Origin: an uncultured Lachnospiraceae bacterium | Lineage (GTDB): Bacteria > Bacillota > Clostridia > Lachnospirales > Lachnospiraceae | Direction of reading: 5' to 3' | Assembly: GCA_947648875.1 (NCBI GenBank) | Contig: CANSPM010000001.1 | Span: forward strand, 1-64,000 | Length of the DNA stretch: 64,000 nucleotides | In this document: positions 1 to 8,505 of the stretch, one piece after another | How the letters are laid out: each line of letters opens with the position of its first letter | How positions within the stretch are numbered: the first letter of the stretch is position 1 | Translations under genes and position numbers: made by a program | The notes under the pieces: generated by a model | What the model was told of the DNA's origin: nothing | The model's database searches: none | Seen by the model: only the letters and a program-made list of their open reading frames with translations

Positions 1-414
1 ATATGCAGTTGTTAATTGGGCATGGTCAAGTACCCACCATCATGCCAGAAGCCTCGATTTTCTTGTGTTTATATAGATATTTTCATGTAAAGGAGATGAT
101 GTGATATGAAAAATAATGGTAGTTGTATTCAAACGCGGAGGGTGACTTTAATTTAGCTCTCCGTAGAGCAATCTGACCGGGAAATAGAAGAAGATAGAGC
201 CGGATTGCTTGGAAGGAGTACAGGCGCAGTTGGAGAGTATAAAAGACCCCTGAAAAGGGCGGAATAATCTGTATGAGGGGCAGAAGAATTAGATGGGGTA
301 GAAATACAAAACAGAAAATTGTTGACGCATAAAGAGGTTATTGCCAATCCCTGAGTTCTGAAAGGGGGTTGTGCAATCACCTATTTCAATACAAAATTTG
401 AAAGGAGTATAAAT
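1..414. other. A+T-rich non-coding stretch
   Basis: No convincing gene is visible. A 16-codon frame (106-156, ATG to TAG) follows a good AAGGAG-type ribosome binding site, but its length gives no support for a real peptide. A small hairpin (GCTCT/AGAGC) lies just after it. The stretch ends with the AAAGGAG site of the Nudix gene. It may be the 3' part of an accessory segment that begins outside the window. Confidence 0.5.
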
Positions 415-879
415 ATGTCAAGGCAAATACGAACTTCTGCAAAAGCTGTTATAGTTCAAAATGGTAAATTGCTTGCAATAAAGTTGTCTGATGGCAAAGA
501 GGAGTGGTATATTTTGCCCGGCGGCGGTCAAGACGGTGAAGAAGTACTTCCTCAGACGGTTGAACGAGAAGTTAGAGAAGAAGCAGGAATAGAGATTAAA
601 TGCAAAGACTTACTTTTTGTTATAGAGGGGGTTCACGGTGAGAATTTTCATAGAATTGATTTAGTATTTTTATGTGATTATCTGGGAGAAGCGAAAAATG
701 CAAAAATTCATAGTGATACAAGTCAAATTGGATTTGACTGGTTGGATTTGTCTGTATTGAATAGATTACCATTATTTCCGTCAAAACTTCGCCGTCCAAT
801 AATGAATTTTTATGAGGGAAAAGAATACATAAAATATCTTGGAAATGAAGAAATAGGTGATCCGGAATGTTTAGAATAG
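415..879 (+). CDS. Nudix hydrolase
   Basis: A 154-residue single-domain Nudix protein, expected to hydrolyse a nucleoside diphosphate linked to another group; the substrate cannot be read from sequence. The Nudix box is complete at residues 37-59 (G-x5-E-x7-REVREEAGI), so all metal-binding glutamates are present. The ATG follows an AAAGGAG site at normal spacing. Its stop lies inside the next gene, the two overlapping by 13 bases, so they are probably translationally coupled. The pair is more A+T rich than the genes further downstream, which suggests an acquired segment. The family call is secure and the role unknown. Confidence 0.9.
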   Translation: MSRQIRTSAKAVIVQNGKLLAIKLSDGKEEWYILPGGGQDGEEVLPQTVEREVREEAGIEIKCKDLLFVIEGVHGENFHRIDLVFLCDYLGEAKNAKIHSDTSQIGFDWLDLSVLNRLPLFPSKLRRPIMNFYEGKEYIKYLGNEEIGDPECLE

Positions 880-1532
880 ATGAATATATTGATGAATTAA
901 TAGATACTTTAAAACATGCATTTGGTGAAAGACTTGTGTATATAGGACTGCAGGGCAGTTATCTTCGTAATGAAGAAACTAAAAACAGTGATATTGATAT
1001 TATGGCTGTGATGGATCGTCTTTTGGTTGAGGATTTGAAAACTTATCAAAAAGCACTTGTTTCAGTAGGAAATTTTGATAAGTCCTGTGGCTTTATTTGC
1101 GGCAAAGCGGATTTGGAGCATTGGAATCCGTTGGAAGTATGTCATTTGTTGCATACGACTAAAGATTATTACGGAGAATTAAAAAGTCTTGTTCCTGCAT
1201 ATACCATGGAGGATGAGAGAAATTATGTAAAATTCAGTTTGAATAATCTCTATCACGAAATATGCCACCGCTATATACATGCTGACAGAGAGTACAATGT
1301 TTCAAAGCTGCCAATAACCTGTAAATCAGTATTTTATATTATGCAACATTTGTATTATCTAAGCAGTGGTAAATTTATAGCAACAAAACGGGAATTGCTT
1401 GAATGTGTACAAGACCAGGATCGAACTGTTTTGGAATTGAGCATGTCATTGCAAAATAATATCCATTTTGATTTTGATAGCGCTTTTTCAGAGTTATTTG
1501 ACTGGTGCCATAGCGCATTACTAAAAATATAA
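867..1532 (+). CDS. Nucleotidyltransferase-domain protein
   Basis: A 221-residue protein with the Pol-beta-type nucleotidyltransferase signature near its N-terminus: GS at residues 30-31 and the metal-binding pair D42 and D44 in SDIDIM. Such proteins transfer a nucleotide to a small molecule, RNA or protein; antibiotic adenylyltransferases and minimal toxins share the fold. The remaining ~170 residues are helix-rich and not recognised. It starts inside the Nudix gene and is probably co-expressed with it. The acceptor substrate is unknown, and a resistance role should not be assumed. Confidence 0.8.
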   Translation: MFRIDEYIDELIDTLKHAFGERLVYIGLQGSYLRNEETKNSDIDIMAVMDRLLVEDLKTYQKALVSVGNFDKSCGFICGKADLEHWNPLEVCHLLHTTKDYYGELKSLVPAYTMEDERNYVKFSLNNLYHEICHRYIHADREYNVSKLPITCKSVFYIMQHLYYLSSGKFIATKRELLECVQDQDRTVLELSMSLQNNIHFDFDSAFSELFDWCHSALLKI

Positions 1533-1694
1533 CTAAGAGCGCCTGTTGATGCATATGAACAAAGCACTTTTCATGCAGACGGCAAGCGTTGTGTGACAGA
1601 ACAGACAACTGGAAACGATAATTGGAGTCATTTTATCACACGCGATTTGGACATACTGAGGAAGTTTGGCAGATTGGATTTTGATTTGTTCTAA
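1533..1694 (+). pseudogene. Open frame continuing after the nucleotidyltransferase stop
   Basis: After the TAA at 1530-1532 the same frame stays open for 53 codons to a TAA at 1692-1694 and has no usable start codon. The residues look protein-like (RDLDILRKFGRLDFDLF at the end) but match no family I know. It may be the eroded 3' end of a lost gene. The nucleotidyltransferase itself ends naturally, so a nonsense mutation in that gene is less likely. Confidence 0.25.
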
Positions 1695-1877
1695 TATTAA
1701 AGAAGATGTCCCAAATGCTGCAATTGTTTAGGATCAGGGACTCCCCAAACGTTTCATTACGGTTGAAGGAGCGCTCGTGTGTTTGTTGTGGACTTCATTC
1801 GATTGCCGTTGACAATCCGGAAAAAGTTGCTTATACTAAATACAGGAATATTCTGGCTGGAAAGGATGTAAAGTCTT

Positions 1878-2405
1878 ATGGGACTTAGTGTTATGGGAGT
1901 TGGCAGTATGCCCTATGGTATGAGTTACGGTATGAATGCCTCCGTCAGTGGAGCGGCAGGCAGTGCGGGTAGGGTACAGCGTATGCTCCCTGTGGGGGCG
2001 ACAGAGAGAGACCGGGGCGTCGAGGACAGCCGTGCGGCTAAGAGAGCGGGCAAGGTCGAGTGCCAGACCTGTAAGTCAAGAAAGTATAAAGACGGTTCCG
2101 ACGAGATGGTGAGTTTTAAGTCGGCGACGCATCTCTCGCCTCAGGCGGCGGGATCGGCGGTGATGGCCCATGAGCAGGAGCATGTCTCCAACGCCTACAA
2201 AAAGGCGTCGTTGAATGACGGCAAGGTATTGCAAGCCAGCGTACAGTTGCGTATGGGCGTATGCTCGGAGTGCGGGCGCAGTTATGTGGCGGGCGGCACC
2301 ACCAGCACCAAGATAAAGTATAATGAGGACAATCCATACGAGAAAAATGCCAAATCTCTTCAAGCGGAGGCCTTCAAGGGTAACAATGTAGACATAGCGG
2401 TGTAG
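1878..2405 (+). CDS. SprA-related putative metallopeptidase (HExxH)
   Basis: A 175-residue protein. After a Met/Gly/Ser-rich N-terminus (1-40) it has a paired-cysteine motif (C62, C65) followed by RKYKDGSD, then a helix with HEQEH at 98-102, and a second pair CSEC (129-132) before YVAGGTTST. This order (CxxC, RxYxDGS, HExxH, CxxCG, Y-GGTT) matches the SprA-related family better known from Proteobacteria. HExxH suggests zinc-dependent peptidase activity, and the cysteine pairs may bind another metal. No signal peptide is visible. A terminator follows immediately, so it is its own transcription unit. A peptidase role is inferred from the motif only. Confidence 0.7.
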   Translation: MGLSVMGVGSMPYGMSYGMNASVSGAAGSAGRVQRMLPVGATERDRGVEDSRAAKRAGKVECQTCKSRKYKDGSDEMVSFKSATHLSPQAAGSAVMAHEQEHVSNAYKKASLNDGKVLQASVQLRMGVCSECGRSYVAGGTTSTKIKYNEDNPYEKNAKSLQAEAFKGNNVDIAV

Positions 2406-2450
2406 CAGCAGTTGCCTTTGTCGAGTTTTCAGTCATAGTAACAAATCATG

Positions 2451-2488
2451 GCCTGTATGTGACGAATATGTTACATACAGGCTTTTTT
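2451..2488 (+). terminator. Intrinsic terminator after the SprA-like gene
   Basis: A 13-base-pair stem (GCCTGTATGTGAC with GTTACATACAGGC, one G-U pair), a 6-base loop and six T residues. Confidence 0.9.
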
Positions 2489-2541
2489 GAGTTAAATGTA
2501 TGAACAATTTCTAAATTTTCATTAAGATTTCCGCTTATTAC

Positions 2542-2570
2542 TTGTGGCAAAAAATGGAATATGCTAAAAT
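2542..2570 (+). promoter_or_regulatory. Promoter of the MotA/MotB-like pair
   Basis: TTGTGG (2542-2547), a 17-base spacer, and TAAAAT (2565-2570). It lies about 75 bases before the first gene, separating this unit from the preceding terminator. Confidence 0.6.
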
Positions 2571-2645
2571 CCATTTAACAGGGAAAAATAAGAAAAATGT
2601 TTTGTATACAGCCCTTCTGTATGGAGGGGGAATGGAGGAGAACCA

Positions 2646-3797
2646 ATGAAAAACAGAATGTATTATTTGCTTTTGCCGGTCTACCTGTTTGTGGTGGGCT
2701 TTGTGCTGATCGTAAACGGAGTGTTCACCGGACAGGTTACATCCGTCAGCAACCTGGTGATCAACCTGATGTTTCTGCTGCTGATCGGTATCCTGTTTTT
2801 GATTTCCTTTACCAGCTTTTTCCGATTAAACCGTATGACGGACAAACTGCTGGGAGAGGCGGACAAGATATACAAGGCCTATGACGGCGGCGATCATAAA
2901 CTGTGGGAGACTTACCGCGCCAAGAGCAAGGTTTTTGAAGACGACGTGTTGGACGAAGCATTTTACCGTTATCAGAAAAAGATGAACAGCTTTCAGACCA
3001 GGCACGGTCTTATGGGGCGCTGCGAGATTGAGGACTATCTCAATGAGGACATGCTGAACCAAGTGGGCATGAATTATTACAATTCCGCTATTTCCGGCAC
3101 TATGACGGGACTGGGCATTCTTGGTACATTTATCGGTTTGTCCATAGGCCTGGGTTCTTTTAATGGCAACGATATCTATACGATCTCGGACAATGTGGGG
3201 CCGTTGCTGGATGGCATGAAGGTGGCTTTCCACACCTCGGTTTACGGTATTTTGTTTTCCCTGGTATTCCAGTTTGCCTATCGCAGTCTGATGGCGGATG
3301 CCTATGACAAGTTACAGGAATTTTTGGCGGCTTTCCGGGAGTGCGTGGAACCTGCGGTACACAATACGGACGAGAATACTAAGGCCATGCTGGTTTATCA
3401 GGCCAATATGGCCAATTCCATGAAGCAGATGACGGAACTTTTGAAGGGAGAGGCAAGAGATCAGGCGGAGAGTTTGGACCGAATGGCACAGCGGTTCTCG
3501 GCCCGATTGGAAGAGACCTTGGGAGCCGATTTTGACAGACTGGGTTCGACCTTGCAAAAGGCGTGCAAGGCGCAGGAGAGTTATGCCGAAAATTACCGCA
3601 GTATGGCGGATACCACCAAGGAACTGCTGCTGGCTAACCGCGCGTTGCAGAAAGCGCTGGAGGAGACATTGGACAGACAGGAGTCCATGGCCCGGCAGCT
3701 TAAGGAGCAGGGGGAGCGGATCGACGCAACCTGCACCACCATCAATGAGGAACTCAGCAATCAGCTGTATGCCTATGCGGAGGCCCATGACATGTAG
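2646..3797 (+). CDS. MotA/TolQ/ExbB-like (ZorA-like) channel protein with coiled-coil tail
   Basis: A 383-residue membrane protein, read as the channel subunit of an ion-driven motor. Hydrophobic segments lie at about 7-30, 37-57, 145-165 and 190-215. The last two carry the Gly-rich TGLGILGTFIGLSIGL and HTSVYGILFSLVFQF patterns of the MotA/TolQ family. Residues ~215-383 form a long helical tail, the layout of ZorA of Zorya defence systems, though shorter. The start is chosen for the GGAGGAG site just upstream. Its partner follows after 37 bases. No flagellar, Tol or Ton genes and no ZorC, ZorD or ZorE lie nearby, so the job is uncertain: defence, envelope force transduction, or other. Confidence 0.75.
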   Translation: MKNRMYYLLLPVYLFVVGFVLIVNGVFTGQVTSVSNLVINLMFLLLIGILFLISFTSFFRLNRMTDKLLGEADKIYKAYDGGDHKLWETYRAKSKVFEDDVLDEAFYRYQKKMNSFQTRHGLMGRCEIEDYLNEDMLNQVGMNYYNSAISGTMTGLGILGTFIGLSIGLGSFNGNDIYTISDNVGPLLDGMKVAFHTSVYGILFSLVFQFAYRSLMADAYDKLQEFLAAFRECVEPAVHNTDENTKAMLVYQANMANSMKQMTELLKGEARDQAESLDRMAQRFSARLEETLGADFDRLGSTLQKACKAQESYAENYRSMADTTKELLLANRALQKALEETLDRQESMARQLKEQGERIDATCTTINEELSNQLYAYAEAHDM

Positions 3798-3834
3798 AGG
3801 GGACTCTTCTAACAAAGAAAGGGTGTGAGAGAAG

Positions 3835-4788
3835 TTGATAAGAAGATATCGAAAGAAAGAGGCATTTGAGGAGCCCAGCTACTGGCAGTCCTACTCGGAT
3901 ATGATGGCGGCTCTGCTGCTGATCTTTATCCTGATCATCGCCATTACACTGGCAATATATAAACAAAAGACAACGGATTTGGAGCAGACCCAGATAGAAC
4001 TCAACGCAGCGAAACAGAAGCTGGATATAGCCACAGAGGAGCTGGAACTGGCCAAGATAGATCTGGAAAATTATCGCAGTGAGATAGAGGCTTCCAAGCA
4101 TGATCTGGAAGATTCGCTGTTAAAACTCCAGGAGGCCTATGATGCGGCGGCTCTGACCAAAGAGCAGCTGGCGGCGGCTTATCTGGAGATTGACGAGGCC
4201 AGGGGGGAACTGGAATCCACCCGGAGCCAGCTACAGGATATCGTGGGAGTGAGGACGGATATTATCGGGCAGCTGCAATCCAGATTCAATAATTCCAGCA
4301 TGAAGGTGGACGCGCAGAATGGTTCCATCAGCTTCTCATCGGATGTCCTGTTCAAGTATGGCAGCGCCAACCTGACGGACGCCAGCAAGGAGACTTTGAC
4401 GGAGATCATCCCCATGTATCTGGATGTGCTGTTGCAGGATCAGTTCCGGGATTATATCGCGGAAATTATTATCGAAGGGCACACCGATACTTCCGGCAGC
4501 TATCAGCATAATATGGAACTGTCCTCGGAACGCGCCAGTTCGGTGGCCAGGTATATACTGGATTCCAGGAACGGTCTGAGCGAGGAAAAAGTCGGGCAGC
4601 TACAGTCCATGCTGACCATCAATGGCCGCTCCTACAGCAGTCCTATTTATGAGACAGGGACCGGGCAGATCGACATGGCGGCATCCCGGCGTGTGGAGAT
4701 TAAATTCCGTCTGAAAGAGGATGAACTGATTCAGAGAATTACGGAGATATTATCCCAGCAGACTCCGCCTGTCCAAAATCCACAGTAG
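3835..4788 (+). CDS. MotB/OmpA-domain (ZorB-like) motor partner
   Basis: A 317-residue protein with one membrane segment (about 21-42) preceded by SYSDMMAALLLIF. D22 in this motif matches the proton-carrying aspartate of MotB. A heptad-rich coiled coil fills about 45-140. An OmpA-like peptidoglycan-binding domain follows (about 170-300; IIIEGHTDTSG and the SSERASSVARYIL helix are clear). The start is TTG, supported by AGAAAGGG upstream and the absence of an in-frame ATG before the membrane segment. The domain order equals MotB/ZorB, making this the likely cell-wall-anchored stator subunit for the preceding gene. Confidence 0.8.
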   Translation: MIRRYRKKEAFEEPSYWQSYSDMMAALLLIFILIIAITLAIYKQKTTDLEQTQIELNAAKQKLDIATEELELAKIDLENYRSEIEASKHDLEDSLLKLQEAYDAAALTKEQLAAAYLEIDEARGELESTRSQLQDIVGVRTDIIGQLQSRFNNSSMKVDAQNGSISFSSDVLFKYGSANLTDASKETLTEIIPMYLDVLLQDQFRDYIAEIIIEGHTDTSGSYQHNMELSSERASSVARYILDSRNGLSEEKVGQLQSMLTINGRSYSSPIYETGTGQIDMAASRRVEIKFRLKEDELIQRITEILSQQTPPVQNPQ

Positions 4789-5206
4789 ACAATGGAGTAT
4801 GACCATATTTCCGACGAAAAGCGGCCGTATGGCCAAGTATACAATAAAGGGTAAGGGTTATATAGTAATAAAGGACACGCCTGTCATATATATTTTATGA
4901 CAGGCGCGGTAACAGTAAATATGACATTGCCATACATAAAGAAAGCAGAGTAGCAGGGCATCTGTGCAAACAATAAAAGTGACAGGGATGTATAGGAAAA
5001 CGTGTCAGAATGGATGAATAGTTCTGTCTCCATTGGTATTTACAGGACAGACAATTCAAACTGCAATGCAAACATGGAATAAATCCGGCTTAGTAATGGC
5101 AAGATTTTTACAGAACTTTGCACTGGGAAATTCTGAACCGAGTGGTGAAGTCGCGACGCGCGGCGATGAAGGAGATCGAAAGATCTCCACTGGGAGGGAA
5201 GCGTAA
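4789..5206. other. Intergenic stretch with two hairpins
   Basis: No gene is seen. A perfect 10-base-pair hairpin (CGCCTGTCAT with ATGACAGGCG, 4878-4906) has a T-rich loop but no T run after it, so it is a poor terminator. A second perfect hairpin (GGAGATC-GAAA-GATCTCC, 5171-5188) ends four bases before the GGGAGG ribosome binding site of the LUD gene and could affect its translation. Confidence 0.6.
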
Positions 5207-5845
5207 ATGGATGAAAACAGAGAGAAGAGAAATGAACTGCTGGCGGCCACAGTTATCAGGGGGCTGGAGAGCCGCAATATGAAAGGTTATTATGCCGCCA
5301 CCAAAGCGCAGGCTCTGCAAATGGCCCTGGAACTGATTCCGCAGGGCAGCAGTGTGGGCTGGGGCGGCTCCATGAGCATTCAGGAGATCGGTTTAAAGCA
5401 GGCTGTGACCGAAGGCAATTACTGTGTGTACAATCGTGATGTCGCCCAGACCCCAGAGGAAAAGCGCAGGATCGAACTGGCCATCTATGATGCGGATTAT
5501 TTTCTCACCAGCAGTAATGCGGTGACGGAGGATGGGATTCTGGTCAATATAGACGGCAATTCCAACAGAGTATCGGCCATTGCCTATGGTCCCAGGCATG
5601 TGCTTATGATCGTGGGCATGAACAAAATCTGCAAGGATGTGGACGCGGCTGTGTACCGGGCCCGGAATGAAGCAGCAACCTGTAATACACAGCGATTTCC
5701 CATTCAGACCCCCTGCAAGGTGACAGGGTCCTGTGCGGACTGCAAATCCCCTGACACAATCTGCTGTCAGTTTCTGACCACACGCTTTTCCAGACACGCG
5801 GGGAGGATTCAGGTGATCCTGGTGGGCGAAAATATCGGTTTTTAG
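5207..5845 (+). CDS. LUD-domain protein (LutC/YkgG-like)
   Basis: A 212-residue LUD (lactate utilisation, formerly DUF162) protein. The family pattern is clear: the helix QALQMALELIPQGSSVGWGGSMS (about 35-57), IYDADYFLTSSNAVTEDGILVNIDGNSNRV (about 95-125) and a C-terminal cysteine group (CNTQ, CKVTGSCADCKSPDTICC, about 163-188). The cysteines suggest a metal or Fe-S site. LutC in other bacteria works with LutA and LutB in lactate oxidation, but neither is nearby, and free-standing LUD proteins in Clostridia have no settled role. The ATG follows GGGAGG. It appears to be transcribed alone. Confidence 0.85.
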   Translation: MDENREKRNELLAATVIRGLESRNMKGYYAATKAQALQMALELIPQGSSVGWGGSMSIQEIGLKQAVTEGNYCVYNRDVAQTPEEKRRIELAIYDADYFLTSSNAVTEDGILVNIDGNSNRVSAIAYGPRHVLMIVGMNKICKDVDAAVYRARNEAATCNTQRFPIQTPCKVTGSCADCKSPDTICCQFLTTRFSRHAGRIQVILVGENIGF

Positions 5846-5987
5846 TTCGGTTCTTATTTATAACAACAGACACCTCCCGGAGTGTGGCATCTATTGTTCC
5901 GGATATCTTAATAATTTCTTTCGTTTTTCCTTTGGTCGGGCTTTAGAAAGGGCTGTTATGCTTAGTTCGACGGAAGGAGAATGCGCT

Positions 5988-7130
5988 ATGAATATCTTGA
6001 TTTTAACCGGAAAATTTGGTATGGGACATTGGAGCGCCGCCCAGTCTCTGCGGCAGCAACTACTGGGCAGTCATCCCGGGGCGTCGGTGGAAGTGGTGGA
6101 TTTCCCTGCCTATGCCCTGCCAAATTTTTCGGGTCTTCTGTATAAGTTTTTCAATCTGATGGTTACCCGCGGAAGACATATCTTCAATATGTATTACCGG
6201 ATTACAGGCAAGGGACACCCCGATGCCCATCCGCCTTTTGAGGGGATATTTTTGGAGCGACTGACACAGTTGCTCTCCACACAGTGTCCGGATGTGGTGA
6301 TTGCCACGCATCCATTGTGCGCGCAGTTGGCTTCCCGGCTAAAGGATAAGGCCAAAGGGAGTATACCGATTCACACAGAGGACGGAGGTCCGCTGCATTA
6401 TTTTCTGGTAACATGCGTCACGGATGTGAGTACACATCCGGAATGGATTAACCACAACACAGACTGTTATCTGGTGCCCAGCGGGGATATTCGCCGGAGT
6501 ATGGAGAAGGGGGGGGTAGATCCCGCGCTGATCTGTGTCACGGGCATCCCGGTCAGAGAGGAGTTCCGGCGTTTGAACGCCAGGGGCGAGGGCCAGGCAA
6601 TGCACAGTGACGACAGAAAGCGGGAATTGCTCATTATGGGAGGCGGGCTGGGACTGCTTCCAAAGGACAATGCCTTTTATGAGGCTTTAAACCGGATTCC
6701 CCACACCCACACCACTATTATCACAGGCCGCAACAAAAGGCTTTATAGGCGCCTGCGGGGCAGATGGGAGAATATTCAGGTGGAGGGTTATGTGGGGCAG
6801 GTGTGGGACTATATGGCAAAAGCGGATCTGATCGTGTCTAAACCCGGCGGTATCACCCTGTTTGAGGCAATCTTTGCCAGGGTTCCCATTCTATCCTGGC
6901 CCCCGACTCTGCAAAATGAACGCAGTAACGCCAGGTGGATGGTGGAAAAGGGGATTGGCTGGGTGGCCGGTTCGGAGAACTGTGCCGGAGAGATACAGGA
7001 AATTCTGCTGGATAAAGGGCGTTTATCATCCGCAGCCTACCGTATGGAATGCATCAGGAGACAGCTGCAGGCGGGAACATTGAACCGAATGATGGATACG
7101 GTGTACAGGGAAAGACGGATTACGGCTTGA
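5988..7130 (+). CDS. MGDG-synthase-type glycosyltransferase (UgtP-like)
   Basis: A 380-residue cytosolic or membrane-associated glycosyltransferase of the MGDG synthase / processive diacylglycerol glucosyltransferase family. Landmarks are the N-terminal GKFGMGHWSAAQSL loop, the family segment with HTEDGGPLH, and the C-terminal donor-binding GT28 region (MAKADLIVSKPGGITLFEA, then QNERSNARWM). It should transfer a sugar from a nucleotide donor to diacylglycerol or a related lipid. The start at 5988 is preferred over an in-frame ATG 30 bases upstream because GGAAGGAGAA sits just before it. The next gene, 71 bases on, is a flippase-like protein, suggesting a glycolipid unit. Confidence 0.85.
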   Translation: MNILILTGKFGMGHWSAAQSLRQQLLGSHPGASVEVVDFPAYALPNFSGLLYKFFNLMVTRGRHIFNMYYRITGKGHPDAHPPFEGIFLERLTQLLSTQCPDVVIATHPLCAQLASRLKDKAKGSIPIHTEDGGPLHYFLVTCVTDVSTHPEWINHNTDCYLVPSGDIRRSMEKGGVDPALICVTGIPVREEFRRLNARGEGQAMHSDDRKRELLIMGGGLGLLPKDNAFYEALNRIPHTHTTIITGRNKRLYRRLRGRWENIQVEGYVGQVWDYMAKADLIVSKPGGITLFEAIFARVPILSWPPTLQNERSNARWMVEKGIGWVAGSENCAGEIQEILLDKGRLSSAAYRMECIRRQLQAGTLNRMMDTVYRERRITA

Positions 7131-7201
7131 GGGCGGCGGCCCATGAGCGCATTGGCAGTTTGCACAGAGTTACGCTATGGTTATGCAGGAAAGAGGTAAG
7201 T

Positions 7202-8290
7202 ATGATACAGGGAAAGAAGAAAAATATGGGCGGAATATTCCTGGCGGTCATGATGATTATAACCGGGGCGATATTGTTACGGGGACAGTCCATGAGCCTG
7301 CTGTGGGAGAGTTTGAAGCAGGTTAAAATCCCCTGTCTTTTCGGCGGTTTAGTCCTGATGCTGGGCTATGTGGGTTGTGAGGCCATGTGTACTCGGCAGA
7401 TCATGAAGCGGCTGGGCCACAGGGTTCCCTATAGGCGGTGTCTCGGATACTCTTTTGTGGGATTTTATGTGAGTTCCATTACGCCATCTGCCACAGGCGG
7501 TCAGCCTGCGCAGATTTACTGTATGAGCCGGGACCAGATTCCTGCCGCTCATGGGGCTCTGAATATGATGCTGATCGCGGCCTGCTATCAGACCGCCACT
7601 CTGATCTGGGGCGGGGGCGTATGGCTGTTTTTCCCCAGAGCCGGAGAATTTCAGGGGAGTATGGGGCTGCTGCTGTTATACGGAGCGGGCATGATGGTTC
7701 TGCTCACTTTGGGAATGGGGGTGGTGATGTTTCTGCCCGGGGTATCCCGGCGGATCTGTCTTGGGATTTTGCGGCTTTTGGAGAGGTTTCACCTGCTGCG
7801 AGATCCGGCCGCCATGCGGGAAAAGCTGGAACGGCAGTTGACGGAGTATGCCCAAGGCGCTGCCTGCATAAAGGCGAATCCGGGATTGGCCCTACAGGTG
7901 CTGATTCTGTGCCTGGTTCAGTTGGGAATGCTGTTCTCCGTCCCCTGGACGGTGTATCTTGCGTTTGGACTACAGGGACATGGCTGGATTCAGATAGCCG
8001 GTCTTCAGGCGCTGCTTACTCTTGCGGTGAGCAATCTGCCTTTGCCAGGTGCCGTGGGACCGGCGGAGGGGGGATTTGTAGCCGCCTTTGTCACGGTGTT
8101 TGGGGCCGCCATGGTCACCCCGGCCATGCTGGTCTCCAGGGGGATCAGTTTTTATGCGTTCCTGCTCCTCAGTTTTCTGGTGTCCATGGCGGTGCATCTA
8201 CGGCTCAGGGGAAGAGGCGCTGTGCTGCACCGCAGAAATAGGAATTTAAAGAAGTGTCGAGTTTTAGGGCTGCTACAGGATAAGGTGTAG
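7202..8290 (+). CDS. Flippase-like integral membrane protein (UPF0104/AglD family)
   Basis: A 362-residue protein with about eight hydrophobic segments, matching the lysylphosphatidylglycerol-synthase membrane region family. The conserved loop FYVSSITPSATGGQPAQIY and the later segment LPLPGAVGPAEGGFVAAF are diagnostic. Members are suggested to move or present glycolipids or modified lipids. There is no C-terminal aminoacyl-transfer domain, so it is not MprF. The start at 7202 follows AAAGAGG; a longer frame would overlap the preceding gene. It probably shares a transcript with the glycosyltransferase, and its stop overlaps a terminator. Confidence 0.8.
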   Translation: MIQGKKKNMGGIFLAVMMIITGAILLRGQSMSLLWESLKQVKIPCLFGGLVLMLGYVGCEAMCTRQIMKRLGHRVPYRRCLGYSFVGFYVSSITPSATGGQPAQIYCMSRDQIPAAHGALNMMLIAACYQTATLIWGGGVWLFFPRAGEFQGSMGLLLLYGAGMMVLLTLGMGVVMFLPGVSRRICLGILRLLERFHLLRDPAAMREKLERQLTEYAQGAACIKANPGLALQVLILCLVQLGMLFSVPWTVYLAFGLQGHGWIQIAGLQALLTLAVSNLPLPGAVGPAEGGFVAAFVTVFGAAMVTPAMLVSRGISFYAFLLLSFLVSMAVHLRLRGRGAVLHRRNRNLKKCRVLGLLQDKV

Positions 8291-8302
8291 CAGCTTATTT
8301 TT
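8269..8302 (+). terminator. Terminator overlapping the flippase-like stop
   Basis: A perfect 9-base-pair stem (GCTGCTACA with TGTAGCAGC) and an 8-base loop, followed by TTATTTTT. The stop codon of the membrane protein lies within the stem. Confidence 0.85.
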
Positions 8303-8330
8303 GGGTAATAGCGGCTGCTTTCTTTTTTCC

Positions 8331-8359
8331 TGTACATAAATATCTTTTTCCTGTACAAT
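8331..8359 (+). promoter_or_regulatory. Promoter of the GTPase-nuclease fusion, inside a direct repeat
   Basis: TGTACA (8331-8336), 17 bases, TACAAT (8354-8359). A 13-base direct repeat TTTTTCCTGTACA occurs at 8324-8336 and 8345-8357, a 21-base period (two helical turns), so each copy overlaps one promoter box. This suggests a bound regulator. The leader to the start codon is about 140 bases. Confidence 0.5.
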
Positions 8360-8505
8360 GGATAAAGACGATCATATTGCGTCTTCCCGTACAGCGTGCT
8401 GATGAATGTCCGGATGCTTCAATCAGTGGGATACGCATGCCCCGGGTGGTGCTGCGGAAGGGGGACAGGCGGAACATAAATAGAGGACAAGGAGCGGCAA
8501 AGGGC

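Noticed and set aside
1706-1888. 60-codon frame before the SprA-like gene
   Set aside because: No convincing ribosome binding site or family resemblance; it overlaps the start of the better supported gene.
2646-4788. Complete Zorya defence system or flagellar stator
   Set aside because: No ZorC, ZorD or ZorE and no flagellar genes are present nearby; only the motor pair can be supported.
7438-8241. Second plus-strand frame within the flippase-like gene
   Set aside because: It has a different frame from the membrane protein, Ser/Arg/Gly-rich composition, and no initiation signals.
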